Position numbers and translations under genes: made by a program
The notes under the pieces: generated by a model
The model's database searches: none
What the model was told of the DNA's origin: nothing
Seen by the model: the letters and a program-made list of their open reading frames with translations, nothing else
Part shown: positions 14,901 to 21,144 of the stretch, piece after piece
Position numbering within the stretch: the first letter of the stretch is position 1
Layout: each line of letters begins with the position of its first letter
Assembly (NCBI GenBank): GCA_964502525.1
Contig: CAZCXH010000079.1
Span: 1 to 21,144 of the forward strand
Length of the DNA stretch: 21,144 bases
DNA from: DATLYB01 sp964502525
GTDB lineage: Bacteria; Bacteroidota; Bacteroidia; Chitinophagales; CAIOSU01
Direction: 5' to 3'

Positions 14901-15771
14901 GCTCGGCAACCGCGAATTTTTCAAAACGGAATACGCCAACCCCATTGACAAGCAGGGCGATAAAACGGCATCTGCTCAACTTAGGAAAATCGTTTATCCG
15001 TTTTTATTGCGAAGAACCAAAGAGCAGGTGGCCACCGATCTTCCTGACAAAACCGAAACGATCCTCTGGTGCGAGATGGAGTCCGAACAGCGCAGCGCTT
15101 ATGAAAGCTACCGCAAGTTTTACCGCGACTCGCTGCTGCGCAAGATTGACGAGGTAGGAATGAACCAGGCAGGCATCTTCATCCTCGAAGCGCTGCTGCG
15201 CATGAGACAGATTTGCGATCACCCAGCGCTGGTGAAAGACAAGAATTTTGAAAAAGCGCCATCCGTTAAAATTGACGAGCTGCTGCGCGAGCTGCAGGAA
15301 AACACGGGCAGCCACAAGTCGCTGGTATTTTCGCAGTTCACCGAAATGTTGTCGCAGATTCGCGCTGTCTTTGACAATGAAAAAATTTCATACTGCTATT
15401 TGGACGGCTCCACCCCTGCCGCAAAGCGCAGGGAAGAAGTGGAGCGTTTTCAGAATGACGACTCGGTGAAAGTGTTTCTTGTTTCGCTGAAAGCGGGAGG
15501 CGTTGGATTGAACCTCACCGCAGCCGACTATGTGTATGTCGTTGATCCGTGGTGGAATCCCGCTGCCGAGCAGCAAGCCATTGATCGCACCCACCGCATC
15601 GGGCAAACGCGTAAAATCTTCGCCTACAAGATGATTTGCAAAGACACGGTGGAGGAAAAAATCCTCAAGTTGCAGGAACGAAAAAAAGATATAACCAATG
15701 AACTTATCAGCGAAGATGCCGGATTCATCAAAAAACTGACACGGGAGGATGTGGCGTTTTTGCTGAGTTGA
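11965..15771 (+). CDS. SNF2-family DEAD/H-box ATPase with two SWIM zinc fingers
   Basis: The start is taken as ATG 11965 (1268 residues) rather than the in-frame TTG at 11956. The N-terminal part carries SWIM finger 1 (C-T-C-P...C-K-H, about 79-92) and SWIM finger 2 (C-S-C-E...C-E-H, about 203-215). A long middle region (about 300-790) has no recognised motif and resembles the N-terminal part of other bacterial SNF2-SWIM proteins. The C-terminal half is a complete RecA-like pair: motif I DMGLGKT (about 833-839), Ia ICPTSLIYNW, II DESH (about 927-930), III LSGTPVQNN, then YLDGSTPAAKRREEVERFQ, V SLKAGGVGLNL and VI QAIDRTHRIGQ (about 1204-1214). It should be an ATP-driven dsDNA translocase that remodels nucleoprotein complexes, for example RNA polymerase or repair complexes; the partner is unknown. 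Confidence 0.93.
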   Translation: MKTISTLSPQLIQEVLKDFEVSNRNKGRRIFENKKREFSFEKDVTTPGVYYAVYVPSESGDGHYEVSIDNQNDPLSTDCTCPAFDRFGECKHIVAALHYIREKESASEPPKKAPMKVIRNKDALAGKINFHLSSLQQEAIHQILNPQTRRNGYVEIYRSYLKSQPGKVMQFTFGELNTYGYRQKKFFTQKIEYLGNGDYSATCSCEDLGKGICEHLAAALVRTGNDYGYYYFRHFDDLTAEKNALLAPYGITLNDPVAKDFQFSIEGYTGVVFINKKPDYYFGKGDAQEIAALSAAFRSKDASRAPSVRPPLPPDAIVDYEAGILFNFVSKKHIGYDIEPFMLREKKRNPDVKKINRDIPAGLAELKPLPDNLFGFITLFSQNSLLDQLEKYGSGYLRRYSNPWTQLQNSARESLSEYYQKHVFENWEALAAYPHTHIITDGKFSRTSVKPVRLSPQRLKLKFSIEKDERFITVHLHAFLNDIKMDFNKAQWFHYFLLNENMLAIPEKEEDVKIIGMFKAGKMIFPAEMKTEVMKNVLLPLKEKYEVVMPPALQWREVRAQPVPQLHLAEFQTQYLMLKIMFDYEGSLVEYDSAVFHIAENDDGLQYIHRNRAAEDGFKEFLRTLHPRFQNQLNNPYFYLPFNEVMVRGWFLNMTRQVQDAGYPVYGVEHLRHFRYNTATPKFEIKAGSGIDWFDLEIEISWGDMKVALKDVRKAILNKQQAVLLDDGSLGMIPEEWLQQFGAVLKVGEEENGKLRVSKKQLGVLDEISELLNNAEVQEEIRAKKERLLGVEQVKTAPPPKAVKAKFRPYQLSGYQWLQTLDDLGWGGCLADDMGLGKTLQVITFLQHLKEKHKNCTHLVICPTSLIYNWQSEIEKFCPSLKYHIYYGMQRELGESHFEKYDIILTSYSIARNDVEHLRGFDWRYIVLDESHSIKNPDSLTARVLCTLKAQNKIILSGTPVQNNTFDLYSQFNFINPGLLGNREFFKTEYANPIDKQGDKTASAQLRKIVYPFLLRRTKEQVATDLPDKTETILWCEMESEQRSAYESYRKFYRDSLLRKIDEVGMNQAGIFILEALLRMRQICDHPALVKDKNFEKAPSVKIDELLRELQENTGSHKSLVFSQFTEMLSQIRAVFDNEKISYCYLDGSTPAAKRREEVERFQNDDSVKVFLVSLKAGGVGLNLTAADYVYVVDPWWNPAAEQQAIDRTHRIGQTRKIFAYKMICKDTVEEKILKLQERKKDITNELISEDAGFIKKLTREDVAFLLS

Positions 15772-15936
15772 TAAGTCGCTTTTGCATCATGGATTTGACT
15801 TAAGGACAGTTCTAAAAATTGCTCTTTTTATCGCCTCACCCCTTCCTTCTCCAACGGAAGAAATGGATGTGACACCGCATCCGGACCACAAGCAAGCTTG
15901 TAAAATCATTGAAGATAAATTGACTATTTTTAACTC

Positions 15937-16257
15937 ATGTTGAGTGAAAAAGTTTTATCGGAAGTAAAAGACAGATTGGTGAGAGCATATCTGCCGGAGG
16001 CTATTTACCTTTTCGGTTCTTACGCATGGGGCAAACCGGATGAAGAAAGCGATGTTGATTTGCTGGTGGTTGTCAGCGATGAAGCCGATTTGCCCAAGCC
16101 GCTCGGGCTAAAGGGGCAGCAGGCGCTGTCGGGCTTGAATATTTCCAAAGATATTATGGTGATGAGGAAAAAGAAATTCCTGGAGCAAGCCAGCCATAAC
16201 TCCACTCTTTGTCACAAAATAAAAAGAAAAGGCGCAAGGCTGTATGGAAATTTATGA
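15937..16257 (+). CDS. MNT-type minimal nucleotidyltransferase (probable antitoxin)
   Basis: This 106-residue protein has the nucleotidyltransferase core: YLFGSYAWG (about 24-32) followed by SDVDLLVV (about 38-45), the G-S-x(n)-D-x-D metal-binding pattern. MNT proteins of this size usually pair with a HEPN protein; in studied pairs the MNT modifies (AMPylates) the HEPN toxin. The next gene overlaps by 14 bp and is HEPN. The 165 bp before it (15772-15936) hold no gene; TATTTTTA at 15925-15932 resembles a -7 box but lies too close to the ATG to be convincing. Confidence 0.88.
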   Translation: MLSEKVLSEVKDRLVRAYLPEAIYLFGSYAWGKPDEESDVDLLVVVSDEADLPKPLGLKGQQALSGLNISKDIMVMRKKKFLEQASHNSTLCHKIKRKGARLYGNL

Positions 16258-16630
16258 GCAATGGCTGAAGACCTCTTTCGATGATTTACGCTCCGCGAAA
16301 AAATTATTTGAAGTTGGTATTCCCATTAAAACCACAGCGGTTTATCATGCACAGCAATGTGCCGAGAAATCGCTCAAATCATTTTTAATTTTCAAAAATC
16401 AACCTTTGTCCAAAACGCATGACCTTGAGATTTTAACAACGTTTTGCAAAAATTTCGAATCATCATTCGGTGAAATTATAGACAAAACTCTTTTTCTTAA
16501 CAGCTACAGCATTGCCTTCCGATATCCGGGCAGCGATGAGGAACCTTCCGATGAAGAAACGGAACAAGCTATTGAATATGCCGAGTTTATTTATTATTTC
16601 GTTATAAAAACGATCAAAGAGACCATCTGA
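16244..16630 (+). CDS. HEPN-domain protein, partner of the MNT protein
   Basis: This 128-residue helical protein has the HEPN pattern of PF05168: QWLKTSFDDLRSAKKLFE, YHAQQCAEKSLKSFLIF (about 34-50), KTHDLEIL (about 57-64) and FRYPGSDEEPSDEET (about 92-106). The start overlaps the MNT gene by 14 bp, so translation is probably coupled. The R-x(4-6)-H RNase motif found in toxic HEPN proteins is not present: both arginines (16 and 93) lack a suitably placed histidine. It may therefore be a non-RNase HEPN (RYP type) rather than a classical toxin. It ends 3 bp from the convergent nadR-like gene, with no terminator between. Confidence 0.85.
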   Translation: MEIYEQWLKTSFDDLRSAKKLFEVGIPIKTTAVYHAQQCAEKSLKSFLIFKNQPLSKTHDLEILTTFCKNFESSFGEIIDKTLFLNSYSIAFRYPGSDEEPSDEETEQAIEYAEFIYYFVIKTIKETI

Positions 16631-16633
16631 TTC

Positions 16634-17158
16634 TTAAGCAGTGGTTATTTCTCCGACAGCATTCTGCGCACGATTAAACCGTTGCCTTTCATTTCCACTC
16701 ACAATTATGTATGTCAATCCAATCTTTTCCAGCAACGCTTTATATTTCTCAAAAAAATATTCTCCCAACTCCGGATTTTCCCGCAGCGGGTCATCCTCAT
16801 AGGGAATATCAGGGACAGTGAGCAAATGAAGATGATATTTCCGTTTGGAAATTTCTTCGTCAATCCACTTTGGCACACTTCGGTATTTATGCTCCATCCA
16901 GATTTTTATCACCAGCAGGTTGGTGTCGCAGACTAACAGCGATTTTGATCTTTTTACTGCAGAATCTTCCCACAGCATTTGACCCTTCGCTATTTTCTCC
17001 ACATCCTCCTCCGTGTAGGGTCTGTTCAGGTGCGCCAGATACTCCCGCGCATATTCTGGCACACAGATGCACTGAAAATGCAACGAAAGTTTTTCGGCAA
17101 GAAAAGTTTTTCCCGATGATTCAGGACCTACGATTGCGACTTTTATCAGCTCACCCAT
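16634..17158 (-). CDS. NadR-like ribosylnicotinamide kinase (AAA ATPase)
   Basis: This 174-residue P-loop protein has Walker A GPESSGKT at 11-18, VPEYAREYL (about 33-41), LLVCDTNLLVIKIW (about 74-87) and the DIPYEDDPLRENP lid region (about 116-128). These are features of the kinase domain of NadR, which phosphorylates nicotinamide riboside to NMN. The NMN adenylyltransferase and DNA-binding domains of full-length NadR are absent, as is common in Bacteroidota. The start overlaps the end of pnuC by 8 bp, which strongly supports a transporter-kinase unit that traps nicotinamide riboside inside the cell. Confidence 0.88.
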   Translation of the reverse strand: MGELIKVAIVGPESSGKTFLAEKLSLHFQCICVPEYAREYLAHLNRPYTEEDVEKIAKGQMLWEDSAVKRSKSLLVCDTNLLVIKIWMEHKYRSVPKWIDEEISKRKYHLHLLTVPDIPYEDDPLRENPELGEYFFEKYKALLEKIGLTYIIVSGNERQRFNRAQNAVGEITTA

Positions 17159-17714
17159 TCAGCCAATGAATATAGCCATTAATAGCAAGCACAGTGTAAA
17201 TTGCAAACAGCACCGCCCCGATATGCAGCCCCCGTTTGGCGTACATAAAAATCGAAACGCTGTCAATCACGATCCAGTAGAGCCAGTTTTCCAGTACCAT
17301 GTGCGCCATCATGTATGTTGCCATGAAGCTGAATATGGCAGTGAATGAATCAATGTATGGGAGAGCCGCTGAGAAAAATTTTTTGAGCAGGAAACCCGAA
17401 ATCACCACCAGCGCCAACCCGACCACGATGAGCGCGAGGTTAAACTTCAATCCATAGGTGTTTACATGAAGATCTTCTGACGTTCCCCAGGTAATCCAGC
17501 CGTAAACCGCAGCCAGCAGGTAAAACGCATGGAGAACAGTTTCCGCAAACAACCTCTTATTGTAAACAAGATAAATAAAAATAATGGAAGCAACGATCGC
17601 AAACGGCCAGCACAAAATATTTTCATACGTGATGAGAACCGTGTAGGCGATGCTGAAAACAACCGCTGTAATCTCAAGGATTCGCCCGCTGGTGAAGAAT
17701 GCATTGCGCGTCAT
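17151..17714 (-). CDS. pnuC: Nicotinamide riboside transporter PnuC
   Basis: This 187-residue protein has six to seven hydrophobic segments and the typical motifs ENILCWPFAIVAS, FYLLAAVYGWITWG and ENWLYWIVIDSVSIFMYAKRGL. PnuC facilitates uptake of nicotinamide riboside across the inner membrane. Related PnuT carriers move thiamine, but no TPP-riboswitch-like leader or thiamine gene is present, and the adjoining NadR-like kinase favours nicotinamide riboside. The start codon overlaps the stop of the carboxypeptidase gene by one base (TAATG), so translation is coupled to it. Confidence 0.92.
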   Translation of the reverse strand: MTRNAFFTSGRILEITAVVFSIAYTVLITYENILCWPFAIVASIIFIYLVYNKRLFAETVLHAFYLLAAVYGWITWGTSEDLHVNTYGLKFNLALIVVGLALVVISGFLLKKFFSAALPYIDSFTAIFSFMATYMMAHMVLENWLYWIVIDSVSIFMYAKRGLHIGAVLFAIYTVLAINGYIHWLNG

Positions 17715-18628
17715 TATGCAAACTCGAGGCTGCTGCCTGCGCCTGTAACGGCAAGCTGCGCCTTTCTTCCGATGATCAATGCGCGGTTGTCGCTGATATG
17801 CCCGGCAGGAAATCCAAACGCCACCGGATAGCCATAATCCTTGGTATGGTCATGAATGATCTCGAGCGCGTTCATGCCGTAAGGCACCTCGTTGTCTTTC
17901 ATTTTGGTGAATCCGCCAACTATGAGTCCTGCCAGCTTGCGCAGCTTGTTGTTGCGTTTCATCTGCATCATCATCCGGTCCACATGATAAAGATATTCAT
18001 CAAGGTCTTCAAGGAACAAGATTTTTCCTTCGGTGCTGATGTCTGAGCGCGAGCCGCTGATGCTGTAAAGCACGGAGAGGTTCCCTCCCACGAGCTGTCC
18101 CTTCGCCCTGCCTTCCACATTCAGCTTATGACTTTTGACTTTGTACCTGACTTTCCTTCCGAACAGCACATCCCGCAGGCTGTCCAACGCGTCCTTGCTG
18201 CTTGCTTTGAAGTTAATCGCCATCGGTCCGTGCACCGTTTCAATATTCAACTGCGAATGAATATGAGAATGTAGCACCGTGACATCACTGAAGCCGACCA
18301 TCCACTTCGGATTTTTCACCAACGGCTTATAGCTTAGCTTGTCAACGATCCTCACCGTGCCGTAGCCGCCCCGCGCGCAGAAGATGGCTTTGATCTCGGG
18401 GTTCTCCATCATCCATTGCACATCGCGCGCGCGGAACCAGTCGTCACCCGCAAACTGGTTGAGCGACACGCCCACCGAGTTGCCGATGACCGGATCGAGC
18501 TTCCATGATTTCAGCTTCCTGACGGCATGGTCAATCTCCGGCTTGCCGGTTTTCCTGGCGGTGCAGACAATACCCACCTTATCACCCGCCCGCAGGTAGG
18601 GCGGTGTAACCGCGCGTGTTGGTTTCAT
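17714..18628 (-). CDS. LD-carboxypeptidase, peptidase family S66
   Basis: This 304-residue protein matches the S66 (LdcA / muramoyltetrapeptide carboxypeptidase) family. It opens with PPYLRAGDKVGIVCTARK, has ARGGYGTVRIVD (about 85-96), the nucleophile in VGFSDVT (Ser114), the acid in LFLEDLDE (Glu207) and the histidine in PAGHISDN (His277), giving the Ser-Glu-His triad. It removes the terminal D-Ala from murein tetrapeptides during cytoplasmic peptidoglycan recycling. No signal peptide is seen. It heads the operon with pnuC and the nadR-like gene; its 5' end faces metG across a 216-bp region containing a palindromic repeat. Confidence 0.93.
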   Translation of the reverse strand: MKPTRAVTPPYLRAGDKVGIVCTARKTGKPEIDHAVRKLKSWKLDPVIGNSVGVSLNQFAGDDWFRARDVQWMMENPEIKAIFCARGGYGTVRIVDKLSYKPLVKNPKWMVGFSDVTVLHSHIHSQLNIETVHGPMAINFKASSKDALDSLRDVLFGRKVRYKVKSHKLNVEGRAKGQLVGGNLSVLYSISGSRSDISTEGKILFLEDLDEYLYHVDRMMMQMKRNNKLRKLAGLIVGGFTKMKDNEVPYGMNALEIIHDHTKDYGYPVAFGFPAGHISDNRALIIGRKAQLAVTGAGSSLEFA

Positions 18629-18688
18629 ACCTTTTCGATTTAGCGACCTGGAGCTTTGTCAAGTGCTTCCGTACCGTGTAACATTAGT

Positions 18689-18744
18689 TTTACAGTTTAC
18701 ATGTTTACAGTTGAAACAACAACCGTAAACGTGTAAACCGTAAA
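18689..18744. repeat. Palindromic repeat built of GTTTAC heptamers
   Basis: A left arm of 25 bases (18689-18713: TTTACAG, TTTACATG, TTTACAG, TTG) and a right arm (18720-18744) match as reverse complements at 22 of 25 positions around the loop AAACAA. Each arm is itself a series of direct 7-8-base units. It lies between the divergent ldc-pnuC-nadR operon and metG. It could be a REP-like dispersed palindrome or an operator; there is no U-tract. Confidence 0.7.
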
Positions 18745-18809
18745 CATTGGTTGCCCGACATCCAAGCCGGCTTGACTAAGCGCCAAAAACAGGATGGTAT
18801 CCCTTTCAT

Positions 18810-18817
18810 TAACTTTG
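18810..18817 (+). promoter_or_regulatory. metG promoter, -7 box TAACTTTG
   Basis: This is an exact TAnnTTTG match 27 bp before the GTG at 18845. Initiation here would start the transcript near 18821-18824, downstream of the in-frame ATG at 18794, and so rules that ATG out as the start. A good TTG -33 element is not evident. Confidence 0.6.
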
Positions 18818-18844
18818 CGCGAAGGTGCTAAAAAAGTTCGATTC

Positions 18845-20884
18845 GTGAAAGAGCCTAAGCGATATTTAATCACATCCGCCCTACCCTATGCCAATGGTCC
18901 GCTGCACATCGGACACATTGCGGGGGCTTATTTACCCGCGGACATCTATGTTAGGTACCTGAGACTCAAAGGGAAAGACGTTGTTTATGTTTGCGGCTCG
19001 GATGAGCACGGCACTGCGATAGCATTGCTTGCCAGGAAAGAAGGAGTTGCTCCTCAGGCTTTAGTGGATAAATATCATTCGAAAATAAAAGAAACCTTCC
19101 AGCGGTTTGGTATCAGCTTCGACATCTATCACCGCACTACCTCTGAACTTCATCATGAAACCGCCAGCGATTTTTTTAAAGCGCTGAATGAAAAAGGAAA
19201 GTTCACCAGGGAAACCTCCAAACAGTTATATGATGAGGATAACAAACAGTTTCTTGCCGACCGGTATATCAGCGGCACTTGTCCAAAATGCGGATATGAG
19301 AAAGCCTATGGCGACCAATGTGAAAAATGCGGCTCATCGCTGAATCCAAAAGATTTAATAAATCCCGTTTCAATGCTCAGCGGAAAACCACCGGTGCTGA
19401 AGGAAACGTCACATTGGTATCTGCCGATGAACGAATATGAAGGATGGCTTAAAGAGTGGCTTCTGGCAGGTCACAAAGAATGGAAAACAAATGTTTACGG
19501 TCAATGCAAAAGCTGGATAGATGGAGGGCTTCAACCGCGTGCAATGACGCGAGATCTCGATTGGGGAGTAAAAGTGCCGGTAAAAGGGGCTGAAGGCAAA
19601 GTGCTTTACGTATGGCTGGACGCGCCTATCGGATACATCTCGGCCACCAAACAATGGGCTATTGACAACAAGCGCGACTGGAAGCCCTATTGGATGAATA
19701 ACGACACCAAATTGGTTCACTTTATCGGGAAAGACAATATTGTTTTCCATTGCATTATTTTTCCTATCATTCTAAAAGCACATGGCGATTACATTTTGCC
19801 GGAAAATGTTCCTGCCAACGAATTCTTGAATCTCGAAGGGAACAAACTCTCCACTTCCCGCAACTGGGCAATCTGGTTGCATGAGTATCTTGATGAATTT
19901 CCGGGGAAAGAAGATGCGCTGCGCTATGTGTTGTGTTCCATTATGCCCGAAACGAAAGACAGCGAGTTCACGTGGAAAGATTTTCAGGCGAGAAACAACA
20001 ATGAACTGGTGGCTACGCTGGGAAATTATGTGAATCGGGTGTTGGTGCTGACACATAAATATTACGGAGGAAAAGTGCCGGATGCCATTGGCGCAGCGGC
20101 AGTCAGCGGCTTGCCTGACGCGGTGAAAAACATTGAACAATTTATTTCGGAATATAAATTCCGCGATGCGCTGAGCGCGGTATTTGATGTTGTGCGCTCA
20201 GCGAACAAAAGCCTGACCGATGCAGAGCCGTGGAAGAAATTCAGCACGGATGAGCCTTTCGTTGGAAAAACGCTCAATGCGCATTTGCAGCTTATCGCTT
20301 CTCTCTCGGTTTTGATTGAGCCGTTTCTTCCATTTACGTCATCGCGCATCCGCAAGATGATGAACATCGCGGACAGGAAATTGTCATGGGTAGAAACGAG
20401 CAACCAAAACCTGCTGCAAGCCGGTCACCAACTGAATGCCGCTGAAATTCTTTTTGAGAAACTTGAAGACGACATCATCCAAAAACAAATTGATAAACTC
20501 TACAAAGGCTCACAGCAAACTACGGCAACTGCGCCACCGGAAAAAACGAACGGCAAACCCTCCATCAGCTATGATGAATTCTCCAAAATGGATTTGCGCG
20601 TGGGAAAAATCCTCGCTGCCGAAAAAGTGGAGAAAGCTGACAAACTGCTGAAGCTTCAAATTGATTTGGGTTCTGAAAAGAGAACCATCGTTTCCGGCAT
20701 AGCGCAATTTTTCCAGCCGGAAGAAATCATCGGCAAAAAAGTGAGCGTAGTTGCCAACCTCGCTCCGAAAAAAATCAAAGGCATCGAATCACACGGCATG
20801 ATTCTGATGGCGGAAGATGCCGGTGGAAAGCTGGCGTTTGTAAGCTCCAATGAGGAAGTTCCTGCGGGAAGCACGATCCGTTGA
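18845..20884 (+). CDS. metG: Methionyl-tRNA synthetase with C-terminal tRNA-binding domain
   Basis: The start is chosen at GTG 18845 (679 residues, VKEPKRYLITSALPYANGPLHIGH), because homologues begin just before KRYxxTSALPYANG and a -7 box lies inside the longer 696-codon frame from ATG 18794. Seen: HIGH at about 21-24; zinc knuckle CPKCGYEKAYGDQCEKCG (about 146-163); WLDAPIGYISATKQW; KLSTS loop, the KMSKS equivalent (about 333-337); anticodon-binding helices; and a C-terminal EMAP/Trbp111-like tRNA-binding domain (about 575-679, MDLRVGKILAAEKVEKADKLL). The domain set is complete, as in other Bacteroidota MetRS. It charges initiator and elongator tRNA-Met and is transcribed alone, ending at the bidirectional terminator at 20956-20985. 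Confidence 0.96.
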   Translation: MKEPKRYLITSALPYANGPLHIGHIAGAYLPADIYVRYLRLKGKDVVYVCGSDEHGTAIALLARKEGVAPQALVDKYHSKIKETFQRFGISFDIYHRTTSELHHETASDFFKALNEKGKFTRETSKQLYDEDNKQFLADRYISGTCPKCGYEKAYGDQCEKCGSSLNPKDLINPVSMLSGKPPVLKETSHWYLPMNEYEGWLKEWLLAGHKEWKTNVYGQCKSWIDGGLQPRAMTRDLDWGVKVPVKGAEGKVLYVWLDAPIGYISATKQWAIDNKRDWKPYWMNNDTKLVHFIGKDNIVFHCIIFPIILKAHGDYILPENVPANEFLNLEGNKLSTSRNWAIWLHEYLDEFPGKEDALRYVLCSIMPETKDSEFTWKDFQARNNNELVATLGNYVNRVLVLTHKYYGGKVPDAIGAAAVSGLPDAVKNIEQFISEYKFRDALSAVFDVVRSANKSLTDAEPWKKFSTDEPFVGKTLNAHLQLIASLSVLIEPFLPFTSSRIRKMMNIADRKLSWVETSNQNLLQAGHQLNAAEILFEKLEDDIIQKQIDKLYKGSQQTTATAPPEKTNGKPSISYDEFSKMDLRVGKILAAEKVEKADKLLKLQIDLGSEKRTIVSGIAQFFQPEEIIGKKVSVVANLAPKKIKGIESHGMILMAEDAGGKLAFVSSNEEVPAGSTIR

Positions 20885-20948
20885 GCAGCCACCTTCATAG
20901 TAAAAAATGATTTTAGGTTAGGAAAGTTCGGATTTCGGGATAATCGTG

Positions 20949-20993
20949 AAAAAAAAAGAGGCTGTCCAAACCTCGACAGCCTCTTGTTTTTTT
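20949..20993. terminator. Bidirectional intrinsic terminator between metG and a convergent gene
   Basis: The perfect 11-bp arms AAGAGGCTGTC (20956-20966) and GACAGCCTCTT (20975-20985) enclose an 8-base loop. An A-run lies to the left (20949-20957) and a T-run to the right (20987-20993), so the hairpin can terminate transcription from both sides. Confidence 0.92.
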
Positions 20994-21010
20994 CGAAAGC
21001 CTTCAGGCGC

Positions 21011-21144
21011 TCACTTCACCAGCATCAGCTTCCTGTTTTGCATCATGCCCGATTCGGTGGTCATGCGGCAGAAGTACATGCCTCCGGGTAATGAGCCTGC
21101 CTGGAACTTCACGGTGGTGAGTTCGTTTTCGTTCGCCATTCCGT
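21011..21144 (-). CDS. 3' end of a T9SS-exported protein (type A sorting domain)
   Basis: Only the last 43 residues are in the window: GMANENELTT...FQAGSLPGGMYFCRMTTESGMMQNRKLMLVK and the stop TGA at 21011-21013. The GxYFxRMTTE...Q(N)RKLMLVK ending is the classic final strand pair of the type A (TIGR04183) sorting domain, so the full protein should be exported by T9SS. It is not close in sequence to the three cassette tails at the left side. The rest of the gene lies beyond the right edge. Confidence 0.85.
   Translation of the reverse strand, partial: GMANENELTTVKFQAGSLPGGMYFCRMTTESGMMQNRKLMLVK

Noticed and set aside
13327..14979. Two long minus-strand frames (218 and 304 codons) opposite the SNF2 gene
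   Set aside because: The plus-strand frame carries all helicase motifs; the antisense frames have no recognisable domain and follow from codon bias.
15772..15936. RNA gene or terminator in the gap after the SNF2 gene
   Set aside because: No stable hairpin with T-tract and no tRNA-like cloverleaf could be found; only short AT-rich and pyrimidine-rich runs.
16266..16277. AGACCTCTTTC, identical to 11 bases of the MITE-like terminal repeat, inside the HEPN gene start
   Set aside because: Similarity stops after 11 bases, there is no partner arm nearby, and the bases encode conserved HEPN residues; a chance match.
16631..16633. Terminator between the convergent HEPN and nadR-like genes
   Set aside because: Only three bases separate the two stop codons and no hairpin with T-tract is seen in the immediate coding ends.
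18629..18688. Possible riboswitch or NAD-related leader before the carboxypeptidase-pnuC-nadR operon
   Set aside because: The leader is about 60 bases, with no TPP, NAD-II or other known riboswitch motif that I could recognise.

Overview
The window comes from a member of the Bacteroidota. Four genes carry type IX secretion system (T9SS) C-terminal sorting domains, several starts sit just behind a TAnnTTTG-type -7 promoter box, ribosome binding sites are weak and AT-rich, and many genes best match families typical of this phylum. The sequence alone does not support a genus; Saprospirales/Chitinophagales-like lineages fit the style.

Left part (1-9306, minus strand): three tandem genes, spaced 20 and 31 bp, transcribed right to left, probably as one operon. 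Each encodes a large secreted protein with a signal peptide, a different N-terminal head, and the same 335-residue tail: a two-EF-hand dockerin-like segment, a cohesin-like beta-sandwich, and a T9SS type A sorting domain. The heads are (i) twelve 20-residue LPX-type leucine-rich repeats plus SdrD-B-like and conserved-repeat domains, (ii) an 'ADGGF' beta-propeller-like domain, and (iii) a right-handed parallel beta-helix followed by a SprB-like repeat and nine Cys-rich Dictyostelium-type (CTDC) repeats. The tails are mosaic at the DNA level, which points to gene conversion. The third gene runs off the left edge. This family of dockerin+cohesin surface proteins is the most unusual content of the window.

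Middle (9307-16630, plus strand): a DUF433/DUF5615 toxin-antitoxin-like pair; a conserved 473-residue helical protein of unknown function; a 177-bp MITE-like element with 18-bp terminal inverted repeats flanked by TA, which supplies that gene's stop codon; a large SNF2-family helicase with two SWIM zinc fingers; and an overlapping MNT/HEPN pair.

Right part (16634-21144): a tightly overlapping minus-strand operon, LD-carboxypeptidase - pnuC - nadR-like kinase, which links peptidoglycan recycling with nicotinamide riboside uptake and phosphorylation. A divergent intergenic region follows, with a striking palindrome built of GTTTAC heptamers. Then comes metG (methionyl-tRNA synthetase), whose start is best placed at a GTG behind a clear -7 box. 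A perfect bidirectional terminator separates metG from the 3' end of a further T9SS-substrate gene at the right edge. No rRNA, tRNA, CRISPR array or complete transposase gene was seen.
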